A stretch of DNA of 42,795 bases from Corinectria fuckeliana (Eukaryota; Ascomycota; Sordariomycetes; Hypocreales; Nectriaceae), in the NCBI GenBank assembly GCA_019137255.1, contig WPDH01000130.1, positions 1 through 42,795 of the forward strand. Reading direction: 5' to 3'. Positions 11,201 through 22,299 of the stretch are shown one piece after another. Position numbers and translations under genes: made by a program. Within the stretch, counting starts at the first letter, position 1, and every line of letters starts with the position of its first letter. Below the pieces are notes generated by a model. That model did not search any database, was not told the DNA's origin, and was given only the letters and a program-made list of their open reading frames with translations.

Positions 11201-14064
11201 ATCCCGCGATCCCGTCGCTGACACCAAGGCTCTCGTGAGGAAATATGTGACGCCCGGCTGCCTGGATTAAAAGGATGCAAATCCTCGTGATTTCATTAAC
11301 CCTTCTCCATCACAGAAAGCCTTTCGCCCAGATCCTTCAGCTTCCCAGCCAGCCACGAGCCTCAGCTGCCAGTCAATAGTCAGCCTCTAGTTGGGGCTAA
11401 GCCAGGGGGCGCTGATACAGCCCAGGGCACATCTCGTCCGGTGCGGAGCCGGCCGAGTCAGCAATTGATTCAACGCGGGGCCCGGTTTAAACACTCTGTC
11501 CCTTCACTCCCGCGTCTCGATCAGTCGTTCAGGATGACGGGCAGGATGGTCCGGCCACCCCCTGACTGGGTCAGTGCTTGCTAGCCAGAGCGGCCTAGCC
11601 GGCATCGGATCAAAATGCAGGGCAATGAGCCTATATACTAATGGAACAGGGCAGATACTATTGATTTGAGTTCATAGCATGGCGGGTGATGCTAAATAAA
11701 TCTGGGGCACTCAGCATGCTTGCTTTGGCGGTTGTCGGGAGGCGTTGCGCGGCTGATGTGCCATACGGATTGGACTTGTATGTGTACCATTAATCTACTT
11801 CGTACTATGTACATCCTAGCTCACCTCTATTAGTAAGACAGACTATCGATGCCGAAGTGCGCCTTGCATTGCTTCGTCTGAGTTTGCCGTCTCTCTACAA
11901 AGTACGTCTCTAGTCAAGAGCGGTCAGTTTCTAGCTGCACTAGTATGTGCTGTAGGTCTTGTCGGCTCATAGTCTATCATGTCTCTCATGCTGTTGGGAT
12001 TTGGGAATAGTGGATTACACGTGTTGATAGAAGCCCCCCTGTCGTCTCGTTTGGTGAAGAAATCCCAAGAGTCTGCCCACTGGATGTTATTGCTCACATC
12101 CCTCTTCCTAACCCCAGCCTCAAGCGCAGGATTAAAATAAAATAAAGTGGCGGTGGTCAGCCATCAGGCGACGGCGGCGGCGTTCCATCCCCTTCACATT
12201 AAACTCTTAGCCCTCGTGTTTGCTCGTCATGTTGATATTTTGGGAAACATACAACCCACCCCCAAGACTTTACCGCCTCTTTGATCGCCGCGTGATGCGC
12301 CAAAGATGGCGAGAGACCTTGACAATGACATCGATTTATCAGCGTGATACCATGGGAATCCTCCAAGGCACTGTGTAATTAAGACCTCAGCGGCCTGCGG
12401 AAGCCCGCTGCTGCGCCGTGAAATGATGAAGAAATGGACCCCCGGTGCATTGCCAGCCCTGCTTCTTTTCCCCATGGAGGCGGAGGCTGGCCAGTTTGAT
12501 GAGTGTGTTTGCTGATGGTGGGATGGATAGTGGGCTATTACCGCGTGCTTGCACTTCGTACAGTGCGCTCCAATGCTCTCAAGCCAAGTACCCGCAACCT
12601 CACCTCACAACCCGGCTTGTTCCTGAGAGCGGTTCCTACCGAGACGTACTGAAGTTTTCCCTCCCCAAAAACCAGCCAGCCATAATCATCCTGCTGTTTC
12701 ACTGAGAGAGGTGCGGCGGGATGCAGGAAATAAGGTAAGGCTGGACCGCTGGGCCTGGACCCTGTATGGGTCCGCTGCAGCGGCGTTCTATGCTCTGATT
12801 ATTAGACAGCAGTTTGCCTTCTGTGAGCTTCCCTTCCAGTGGATGTTGAGTCTTATCACATATCCACCCACTATCCTAGAAAGGTTGCTGGAGGAGCCCC
12901 CGCCACAATTTTACAGGCTGCGGGATAACGACATGAGAGATGGAATCCCCTACGCGTGTATACTCGGACACCATCTGCCGCTGATCCTCGGGCGCTCTCA
13001 GCACATGCCTCGCAAGTACTCTCTACATAGTACGAGAGCATGTCGTTGCCAGGAGCCGCAGGACTTCATCCTGTTCGTTGAGGCGCCACCGCCAGACCCC
13101 CTGAACGCCTTGGATCATCCCCCCCCTGGCCCCTTTAAAGCCTGTGTAAGCGCTGTAAGTGGGTGGTGCTTGGTGGAGATAAATGGGTACTGAAGTAAGC
13201 TTAGTGCCCGGAGGGCGCGAGAGTTGGTTGAGCCACTTGTGGTCTTTGGCACACCGTGCTCTTGAGACTGTGCCAGTCTGACAGCGAGCAATTGCGCTCT
13301 TCCAGTGGGATGGAAAAAAAAGGGCAGGGCAAGTCATTGGGAGAGCGAGACTGGGAGGGAGCGAGGAAGGTGTCGTCAAAGTACCAAAGCCACGGATTCC
13401 CTGCGGGTCAAGTACCCAGAGCCAAAGTACCAAGTCCGCGTAAGTGACGCCCGCCTCATGGAACGCCCCCTGGATATGCAATGTGCAATGGTCCAATCCT
13501 GGCAAGTTCTGATGAGTCCTGCAAGCCAGGAAGAGTAAAGCATCCCTCCCTTAGAACTGACCCCTACCTTGGGCTGGTCCCACACGGACCACTCCGCACC
13601 CTCAATCCGCCCTCTGCCATCGCAGCATCCTCCCTTGGCGCTCGCCGGGCGGGCAGCGGGCAGAAACTAATCCGCAACAGCCTCACCGCCTTAATTTCTG
13701 GTCGGCCGTTCGCTGCCTGTACCGGTACTGCACAGTGCCAGCCGCCGTGCCTGAGGCCCTGCAGCTACGGTGCCTTGCTCCCGCCCCTCCACTCCGCCCC
13801 CCCTTTTTTTTCTCCAGTTCGCTCTGGTGCAACGTTGTTGGCATCTGCGCTACGCTTGCTTCTTATCCTCTCTCAAGCCTCGCCCTTGCACAACTTCTCT
13901 CCGCCCTTTTTCCCTTCATATCCCCCTCACTCCCCCCTCTCTCTCCTGCTCAACCCGCTCGTTGTTGCTTTCGACGCGTCGCTTCGTGATTTCGTTTGCG
14001 CGAGCCCCTCCATCTGCTCCTCTACCTACCCGAAGCCCCTCCACCCCGCCATACAACCCTCATC
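8278..14064. other. 5.8-kb gene-poor stretch
   Basis: No frame here shows a recognisable domain, a signal peptide or coherent splice structure. The largest open frames (such as 12711-13193 +, 13023-13505 -) overlap each other on opposite strands and read as low-information sequence. Base composition is ordinary, so this is not a RIP block. The right end (about 13780-14064) is a strongly C/T-rich leader and likely promoter/5' UTR of UDP-glucose dehydrogenase. The left end is the promoter of the glycosyltransferase. A long non-coding RNA or a fast-evolving small gene could be present but cannot be supported. Confidence 0.5.
13780..14064 (+). promoter_or_regulatory. Pyrimidine-rich leader of UDP-glucose dehydrogenase
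   Basis: A nearly continuous C/T tract on the sense strand precedes the ATG at 14065, which sits in a CATCATGTCC context. Such CT tracts mark transcription starts of highly expressed filamentous-fungus genes. A perfect 10-nt palindrome CGACGCGTCG at 13972-13981 contains an ACGCGT box. No clear TATA box is present. Confidence 0.5.
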
Positions 14065-16115
14065 ATGTCCACCATTATCTCCAATGGCTCTGCCGACGCC
14101 AACGGTGTCAAGGGCGATATCAAGGTCGAGAAGATCTGCTGTGTTGGTGCTGGTTACGTCGGTAAGTCACCAGAAGCTTCCCCAGAATGCTCTTCCATCC
14201 ATAGAGACAAGACGAGAGAATCTGCCTCGACCCCGGCGCAACACCTCCCCAACCGCCGAAAACGAGCGGTGAAGCATCAATTGACCGCATCTATACTAAC
14301 ATTGCCTTCCCAGGTGGTCCCACCGCCGCTGTCATCGCCTTCCAGAACCCTCACATCCAGGTGACCGTTGTCGACCGAGACGAGACCCGTATCCGCCGCT
14401 GGAACTCCCTCCACCCTCCCATCTACGAACCCGGTCTACACGACATCATCCGAATTGCCCGTGATGGTAGCCGCGAGGCCAGCATCGGCAGCGAGCCCAC
14501 CTCCGGGGGCAATGTGACCCTTGCCACTCGCCAGCCCAACCTCTTCTTCTCCACCGACATTGCCAAGCACATTGGCGAGGCCGACATCGTCCTCGTCGCC
14601 GTCAACACCCCCACCAAGTACCGTGGTGTTGGTGCTGGCAGCGCCACTGATATGACTGCCTTCGAGGCCGTCACTGGTGTCGTTGCTCAGCACGCCCGCG
14701 AGGGTGCCATCATTGTCGAGAAGTCCACTGTCCCCTGCCGGACGGCTCAGCTCGTCTCTGACACTGTAAGTATCAATCCGAGTCCCATTCCTGGAGCTTA
14801 TGAGAGCCTCGTGGAGCCAGGAATTGCTCATTTCTAACACCGATTTCAGCTCTCCATGCACCGCCCTGGTGTCCACTTCGAGATTCTCTCCAACCCCGAG
14901 TTCTTGGCTGCCGGTACCGCCGTTGCTGACCTCCTGTACCCTGACCGCATTCTGATCGGATCCAACCCCACCCCCGCCGGCAAGAAGGCCGCCGAGGCCC
15001 TTGCCAGCGTCTACGCTGCCTGGGTTCCCCGCGAGCGCATCCTGACGACCAACGTCTGGTCTTCTGAGCTTGCCAAGCTCGTCGCCAACTCCATGCTGGC
15101 TCAGCGTATTTCTAGCATCAACTCCATCTCTGCTCTCTGCGAGCAGACCGGTGCTGATGTCGACGAGGTCGCCCGCGCCGTTGGTGTCGACCCTCGTATC
15201 GGCAACAAGTTCCTCATGGCTGGCATTGGTTTCGGTGGCAGCTGCTTCAAGAAGGATGTTCTCAACCTGGTCTACCTTGCCGACACCATGGGTCTCCCCG
15301 AGGTTGCCGAGTATTGGCGCCAGGTTGTCAAGATGAACGAGTACGCTCGTGACCGCTTCTCCAACCGTGTCATCAAGTGCCTGAACAACACCCTTGTTGG
15401 CAAGAAGGTTACCATTCTCGGCTTTGCGTTCAAGAAGAACACCTCAGACACCCGTGAGGCTCCCGCCCTGGAGATGATCAAGACCCTTCTCGAGGAGCGA
15501 CCCCGTGAGGTCGCCGTCTTCGACCCCTGCTGTAACCCCCTCGTTATCAAGCAGGAGATCAAGACCCTGCTCGGTCCCTTGGCCGAGGGTGCCAACATCT
15601 CGGTTTATGGCAACGCCTACGATGCCTGCGACGCTAGCACGGCCATCATCATCGCCACCGAGTTCGACGAGTTCCGCAACCAGCCCCCTCCCAAGCCCGC
15701 GCCGGCCCCCGTGGAGGCTGCGCCCTCGAGCCGCAAGCCCAACCCCAAGGCGGACCCCCGCCCCTTCAAGTCCGACGTTCCTTCCGAGAACGAGCTGCTG
15801 GCCCTGCACAAGTACCTCCTCCAGCGCGAGGATGTCACCTCGTCCGATCCTATCGGCCGCTTCAACGTCGAGCCCAGCTGCGAGGACGACTGCCCCGACT
15901 GCATTCAGGAGCGCGAGAGCAAGGAGACTGGCTTCGCCACTGGCATGGGTAGCGCCGAGGAGTACAAGCCCAAGGAGCGCGTCGACTGGGTCCGCATCTC
16001 GGAGAAGATGGCTAAGCCCCGATGGGTCTTTGACGGCCGTGGTGTCATCGACTCGCGCGAGATGATCAAGCTGGGCGTCCGCGTCGAGAGTGTTGGTCGC
16101 CAGCACCGCTTCTAA
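14065..16115 (+). CDS. UDP-glucose 6-dehydrogenase
   Basis: Exons 14065-14161, 14314-14765 and 14850-16115 encode 604 aa; both introns have GTAAG donors and CTAAC branch sites. The enzyme oxidises UDP-glucose twice with NAD+ to UDP-glucuronate in the cytosol, feeding glucuronate and xylose donors. Evidence: the dinucleotide loop GAGYVGG (about 28-34, split by intron 1), VNTPTKYRG, EKSTVPCRTA, NPEFLAAGTA, the substrate-contact series around KLVANSMLAQRISSINS, and the catalytic Cys at about 315 in GFGGSCFKKD. The C-terminal UDP-binding domain ends with KPRWVFDGRGVID. The canonical stretch between ATEFDEFR and VDWVRISEKM is interrupted by about 100 residues (about 461-562), rich in Pro/Ala with a CEDDCPDC cluster, making the protein longer than the 450-490 aa of animal and plant enzymes. 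Codon use is strongly C-ending, suggesting high expression. Confidence 0.97.
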
Positions 16116-17383
16116 GCGCCACATTGTGGTGCGAGGAGCGGGGTCTTGACGGCCGACATTCTAGGTTTATTGGTGTATGAATGTGTCGTCTGTTGGCAAA
16201 CAAATATTACTGTTTTAATAGGCACGAAATGAAGATATGGACGCAGCTGACGAGACACGCGGAGGAAAGATGTCAACTAGATGGTTTAGGTGCAAGGCGT
16301 GGGCGGCAGAAGTGGTCGGGGTCTTTGGATATAGACATACATCTCCAAAGTCAAGAGTTGACTCGAAAATACCAGATCAATCAATTGAAGTTAAACCAAA
16401 CACGCGGTTGTATCTTTTCGTGAATGGCGCCCGGGATTAACAGAACAGCAGCATCACGAGACTCGGCCCGTGACGCATCCTCGGTAACCGTGACCCTGAC
16501 TTACACGCACATGCACACTCCACGTGGATGCTGCAACCACTTCGCTCCGACGTCTGTCACTGCCACGAGGCGTTTCCCGGCGTTTTATCCCGAAGGGCGA
16601 TGCTCATCGTCCATTCGGTATTTGTTTGGCACTTCAGGTTTCGCTGAGGGGAAGCGTAGCTGTTTCAGACGATGATCGGTAACGTCTCAGCCTCTGGGGG
16701 CTGCTACCAAAACCGGCCAGCATTCCAGACAACGATAAGCCGCAGGTTCCGTCACAGCGCGCAACGATAGGTCAGCTCCTCGATGGCCCTATATGTATGC
16801 CTCGATTCTACACTACCGGCCGCATCCGAGCAGGTCCGGGGTAGCATTGAACGTGGTCGGACCCTCGTTTAAGACACCCGCGATACCGTTTGTCGACTTG
16901 CACGGGGCTGGGATGTGACAACTACTGCTTGGGGCGACTGTCAACCCCTTCGGCGGTTTCATCGTGGGAGTCGCCGTGTCGTTCCACACGACAAGCGTTG
17001 GATGGGGTCCCAAAACCTGTATGATCCTCGGAAGCCGTAGATCTCTGCGCAGAATTCTTCCCTCTGACATGTCTCTTTCCGCGCCGAGCTGGTGACTGTG
17101 CTTCAGAGACGAGAATTGCCTTCTTTGCGTGGTCTTTGCAGCGTTCTTTCTCAGTTCTCTTTGACAACGAGGCCTTCGTCCATCGGCACGGAGCCCAGCC
17201 GCTCGTATACCTCAGTGGTAGGAGGGCTTTTGGGCTGGCAAGAAACAAACAACCATCCATTCGCCTTTCGACTATCCACGACCGGCCAAGTGAATACATC
17301 GACACTTGTGCTGGGATGATACATCTGGGACCGGGCGGCAACACACACTCCCACATCAAAAGTCGACACACTCCCTCGCCTTG
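16116..17383. other. Intergenic, 3' UTR of UGDH and promoter of GPI-protein gene
   Basis: There is no supported gene. A 202-codon minus-strand frame (16922-17530) runs into the first exon of the next gene and has no recognisable features. Short CA-rich and CT-rich sequence just before 17384 fits a fungal transcription-start region. Confidence 0.45.
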
Positions 17384-18359
17384 ATGAAGACGGCGCAGGC
17401 TGGCCTGGCCTTGGTTTCGGGCCTGATGGCCGTTGTGGCGGCCGATGCCTTGCCGCCAGAGGACATCCCTCTGCAGTGCATCACAATCTGTGGCCCGGTC
17501 GTCGAGCTGACCACGGATTGCAATGCTCACTGGCGGCAGCTAAAGAGACGAAACCCGAGGCCGGACGACCTCGCTCGGCGGGAGTGGGTGCCGAAGCTGG
17601 CGGTAGAACCTCCTCAGGCTGCTCGACAGGTCGGAGACAAGCCAGGCCGAGTCGTGGAAAGCTTCGAGGAGAGAGACTTTTCTGTCATCGTGGCGGCGCC
17701 GACGTCGTTTCCTGTCGAAGCCCCAGCTACGACGGATCTCGATCTGCAGCCGACATCGAGCCTTACCCTCATCACTCCCGTCCTGGGTCAATCATCATCA
17801 CTTTCGACGACAATCCCGATATCCACCTCCACCTTTACCACCACCGTGACCACCACCGTCGCTTTCACGGCCTCGGTCTTCAACCCCGCCGCCTCCAAGT
17901 CCATGTCGGACGACTCACAGAGCCCGACAACAAGCAGCTGGGGGTGGGACAGCGATCTCCGGGAGCCACAGGGACAGCTGTACTCCCAAAACACCGCCGA
18001 GGAAGACTGCGTGTGCCTCAACGAGAGCTTCGACGTGGCCAAGGTCACGGCGCTCTGTGCCAGCTGCGTCGCAGAGGCAGGGTATCCCGACAACAGTGAG
18101 TCGTCTCGTGGCTTTTCTTTTTTCCCCCCCGCATGGTGGCTAACATTCCTCAGACATCAACGTCATCATCGAGGGATGCAACTTTACCGCCTTGACTTAC
18201 ACGCCGAGTCAAGACAGCGCCGCGAACAACATCCGCGTCGAGGCTGCCTGGCCGTCTTCGGCTACCATGACGAGCGGCGCTGTGCACGTGAGGCCGGCCA
18301 GTGTTGGCTTGGCGGTGGCGGTCGTGGGGTTTGTCCTGGCCTCTGTCGTGGCATTATGA
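17384..18359 (+). CDS. Probable GPI-anchored cell-surface protein, Cys- and Ser/Thr-rich
   Basis: Exons 17384-18095 and 18154-18359 encode 305 aa. The 58-nt intron has GTGAGT, CTAAC and CAG signals. A signal peptide (residues 1-20) leads to a short Cys module (C32, C36, C46), then a linker and a Ser/Thr-rich segment (about 125-200, STTIPISTSTFTTTVTTTVA) expected to be O-glycosylated. A second Cys module follows (DCVCLNESF, then LCASCVAEAGY), and one more Cys in EGCNFT; that gives eight Cys in all. The protein ends in a hydrophobic tail (VGLAVAVVGFVLASVVAL) with no charged residue after it, the pattern of a GPI attachment signal. The Cys spacing does not match the CFEM consensus as I know it. 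Likely a cell-wall or plasma-membrane protein; function unknown. The start at 17384 is chosen because the signal peptide begins there, although the frame is open upstream. Confidence 0.85.
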
Positions 18360-18729
18360 GTGAGCGACGGGGTTGGCAGTTGTAGATATGCTGTATTTTG
18401 CACGAGTGATGGTACCTATTGTGCGCGTCTATACCATGTTGTACATTTGGCAGGGATATATTCCCGGTTTCTTTGCGTGTTTCTTTGGTGCGAGATCAGG
18501 CTTGCTTGCGTGAGCATTTTGACAACAGTCGTAGTTCAGTTTGTTAGAGCCAGGAATAAGATTAGAGACCTTGTTCTGCAAACTTTCGGCGTTACCGCCG
18601 TCGACAACTATAACGGTCGGCACCAGCAAGGTCCGAGAGATTGGGTCAGCCGCATGATTTTGTCTTTATTGATTAGCTCTTGACTTGACTCGCTGCAGTC
18701 ATTAACAAGCGTCGGCCTCAAGAAGATAG
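18360..18729. other. 3' flank of GPI-protein gene up to the retrotransposon
   Basis: Ordinary composition, no gene. Its last bases are GATAG at 18725-18729, one copy of the retrotransposon target-site duplication. Confidence 0.5.
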
Positions 18730-18935
18730 AATGAGACAATTGAATCTGCAGAGATTGAAGACAGGTTGGCAAATATGATAATATAAATCCTTGATTAATA
18801 ACATCTCGAGGGAGAACTCCCTGATATGACATACGTGGGAAACTAGTCACGTGACACCACACGTGACACTACAGACTGATAGTTATATGCCCCACTCAGT
18901 CGTCTACCATACAAGATAACATCACATATCTAACA
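18730..18935 (-). repeat. 3' LTR of the copia element
   Basis: This 206-bp repeat is collinear with 24595-24800 without gaps. I count 17 differences, all transitions. On the element's own strand it starts with TGTTAG directly after a purine run and ends at ...CTCATT. The element-strand end is therefore TT rather than the usual CA, a boundary set by the GATAG duplication. Two CACGTG boxes remain (18848-18853, 18860-18865); a third is mutated to TATATG. Confidence 0.95.
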
Positions 18936-18949
18936 CTCCCCCACAAACC
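18936..18949 (-). other. Polypurine tract of the copia element
   Basis: On the element strand the sequence reads GGTTTGTGGGGGAG directly before the 3' LTR starting TGTTAG. A purine tract at this place is the primer for plus-strand DNA synthesis. Its position fixes the inner LTR boundary. Confidence 0.85.
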
Positions 18950-19249
18950 TAGCAACTAATACTAATATAACAACTCATTCCTTCTTAATCCTTCTAATTT
19001 CTCTAATTAATCATCTGATCAAGTCGATTAGTATCAGTAAATAGTATTTATAATAATCTTCATACTATAATATAAGTCATATCTATTTATGTATAGCAAA
19101 ATAACAGAAATAGAAATAATCATAAAAGCTCTTTCGTAACTGTAAAGACTTAGCTTACTTAAGCTGTGTAAAGGTTAACTTTCTGTATATTTAAGAGCTT
19201 AATAAACTTCTAATACAAAGCCTTATTTAACAGCTTTATTAATCCATCT

Positions 19250-22215
19250 ACGACCATCTTATTTATTAGGCGATATTCCAACTTAATTCAGCCCTGCTAA
19301 ATCTCATTACACACATAATAGAAGTCAATCATAATATGCTTAGTCCTTACCTTATATTCCGAATTATACGCCAGGCTGAACACGCCTTAGCTGTCAGTTA
19401 AGATGGTGATAAGGCCTTCAATTAGCTCCCCCAGTTCCTCCAGAAAGCTTCAAAGCCACTAGACTTCAGTCACACATTATAACATTACATAGTATTCAGC
19501 TTCAGTAGTTAATCAGGCGACTCTGGTTTAAAGTTTGCTACTCCAAGCGATTAGGGATCCACACATAAAGACGATATATCCAGAAGTAGATTTCACTCTG
19601 TTAAGGTCACCTATAAAGTCAGCATCACACTAGGCGTAAAGGTTGAATTTATTTCTAAACATCTGTTCTGTCTGTCTCTTTATAGAAAGACCAAGATCTT
19701 TACATCTATTAAAGTAACAAAGCATATGTTCAGCGCAGTGTAATTAGTCCGGCATTAGGTTCTGCATATACTAAGACCAAAAGGAAAGAGGGTACATAAT
19801 ATCAGGTCGAGTCTAAATTACAGTATAGTTAATCTTGCCTGTCAGCTTTATATATTTCTGCTAGATCTTCTTGTTATAAATATCCGTAGACTTAAACATA
19901 TATTCCTTTTGCCCAGGTTCGATAAGTATTATAACTGGCTTACAGTTAAGCATACCAAACTCTTTAAGAGTATCTTTAATATAGGTTTATTACGTCAAAT
20001 TAATAACATCCTTATTGCGAACAATTATAACACCAAGAAAATACGATAGAAAACCACAGTCAGTAATAGGAAGGTCTTTCGAAATACCTTTAATTGTATT
20101 TTTCATATATTACTCAGTCTCCCCCATAGTGAGAATATCGTCCACATAGGCTGCGATAATCATACCATCATCAGGCCAGAAGTAAACCAAAGAATCCAAT
20201 TTAAGCTGATTAAATCTAACCTTCTTTACCTACTCACAAAAAAGCTGTTGCCATTATCAGCCAGCTTACTTAAGTCTATAAAGTAGGTGATTAAGAAGGA
20301 TAACCAAGTCTTTAGTCCACTTCAATCGTTAAGCTTAATCCGGGTTATCAATCATAAATTAACTAAGCATATCAAACTACTCTATATAGATCTTTTTATC
20401 AAGATTACCATAAAGGTAAGCAGCAACAACATCAGCCTATATAATTACCATCTTTTTCTAAACGCTAAGGGCAAAAATAACTCTCCAGGATGCAGACCTA
20501 ACAGTCAAAGCAGCTGTTTCTTTATAGTTAATACTATAGCGTTAGTGATCTCCACAGGCGCAAATACGAGCTTTATATCAAATAACTTCGCCGAATTAAT
20601 TACACTTATAATAAAGAACCCAAATAGCTCAGATGATATTAGCTTCTTCTAGGACTTTATCGCGTAGGATAAAAAAAAGAACGCCAAATTAAATTTGCTA
20701 ATAAATTTCAGCATAGATCACAGTAATCCATTAACCTGTATCTATTTACGTAAGGGCTTGCTGAACAGATTAAGGGTCTTATACAAGCTGTTGTTTAATA
20801 TTAAAAGACTTTATTATATTATCAAATCGCTTAGCTCTTTCCTTAAATACTCCTTCTGGTCAAGAGCGAACAGGCACATCATAGAGTGATAGAATCTCAT
20901 GAATGACAACATAAGCGCTTAACATGACTTTATGTTTAACTAGATCCTAGACGCGGTAAATATATTCACCTTTATAGCTAACAAGAATACCTTCCCACAC
21001 ACAAGCTGTAAGCTTATCTCTCTTTTTCCGGTTTTCAGGTTTAATATGAACAAAGACCTGGGATCCCAGAATACAAAGATGTGCGACATTGGGTCAGTTA
21101 TCAGCTTTAGGTCTAATATCATTCTAAAAGACCTCATATAGTGTCGACTAAATAGTCTTTTTGTTAGCGTCGTATCAGGATATGGTAATATTAGTGATAA
21201 CCACAGTAGCGTTAGCGATTTCTCCCTAACAGCTGATAGGTATGTTTAGCATGTTAACTATAATTAAACGCATAAGGTCTAGGATAACATAATTAGCCCT
21301 TTCGGCTAAGCCTGCCTGTTTATAGTGTCAGCTAGGAATAAGAGTGCATTTAATCTTATGCTTATCTAGGTAAAGCTGAAAAGAGATCTCTTTAAACTTA
21401 GCACCTCTGTTAACTCAAATCTCAGCAATAGTGTTTTAGGTAGTACGCTTAAGAAACTTAAGTTATCAGACCACAGCTAGTCCAGCTCTAAGAGGTCCTA
21501 TTAATACATTAAGAGTATAAAATCATAACTTATTATTAGTAATAAGAGTAAAGCACTTCTCATTTTTAAATATTAGTGTTATAATAAAACAAATATTAAT
21601 AAAGATCCGGTTAAGAGCATAGTACGCTCGCGGGTGCCAAATCTTAGGAGTGAATTATAAGCTTTTAGCGAGCTCATATAGAGTGCAGGTGTAATCTTTA
21701 GGTGACTTAACCTAATCTAGGCTGCTAATAGTATACTTAATTGTTCAAGCAATATTATTATAGCTAGTATAAGTAAGTCGCTAATACCAGAGTTAAGAAT
21801 CTTTAAGTTAGGCAGTTATGGCCATCACAGCTCTGTCGGGCCCGTATTCATACAGGGTTCCAACCACATGAAGGAAAAAGCCGCTAATCTATAGCATCAA
21901 CTTTGCAAAGCAGGTCCCACTACCGTCAAATAACTCATCTTTAATTAGGTATCTGTGATTCTAGTATATCTAGAGACTAGAAAAGATATTAATTAGAAAC
22001 ATCTTAACAAGTAGGACCTTTAATAAGATAACTTAGGTGATAACACCTTTCATCTTAATCTAGAGAGAAGCTATACTAATATAAGTCAGGTAGACTAGTC
22101 CTCTACTAGTTGTGATAGGATAAGTATATAAAATAACTTTATACTTGTTATCCTTATACTATTTCTCATTGTTAATAATATAAATATCAGCTCCAGAGTC
22201 CCAAAGCCATCTGTC
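19250..22215 (-). pseudogene. copia pol remnant (protease, integrase, RT, RNase H)
   Basis: In shifting frames with stops I read, in element order: protease WLWDSGADIY (about 22180-22212, Asp-Ser-Gly active site); an integrase core with VNRGAKFKEISFQLYLDKHK and AGLAERAN (about 21290-21420), the latter matching the copia NGVAERxN segment that holds the catalytic Glu; reverse transcriptase YVDDIL (20131-20148); and the RNase H segment KHIMIDFYYVCNE (about 19305-19343), matching the copia KHIDIRYHFIRE signature. Stops such as TGA in place of Trp and TAG in place of Gln fit G-to-A and C-to-T RIP. The outer limits given are approximate. Confidence 0.88.
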
Positions 22216-22299
22216 ATATGCATAATCAGATTAGGAACTTATCAACTAGAGCACTATTAACATCTTCAAGGTGGTGATAATAGGATTTGATTCCTGCGT

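Noticed and set aside
13481..14272. 263-codon frame before UDP-glucose dehydrogenase
   Set aside because: It overlaps the true first exon and intron of that gene in another frame and reflects pyrimidine-rich leader sequence.
15444..16124. 226-codon minus-strand frame
   Set aside because: Exact antisense shadow of UGDH exon 3, Leu/Gly/Asp-rich as expected from biased codon use.
14065..18359. Sugar-metabolism gene cluster linking GT4 and UGDH
   Set aside because: The two genes are 5.8 kb apart with separate promoters and opposite strands; nothing indicates joint regulation.
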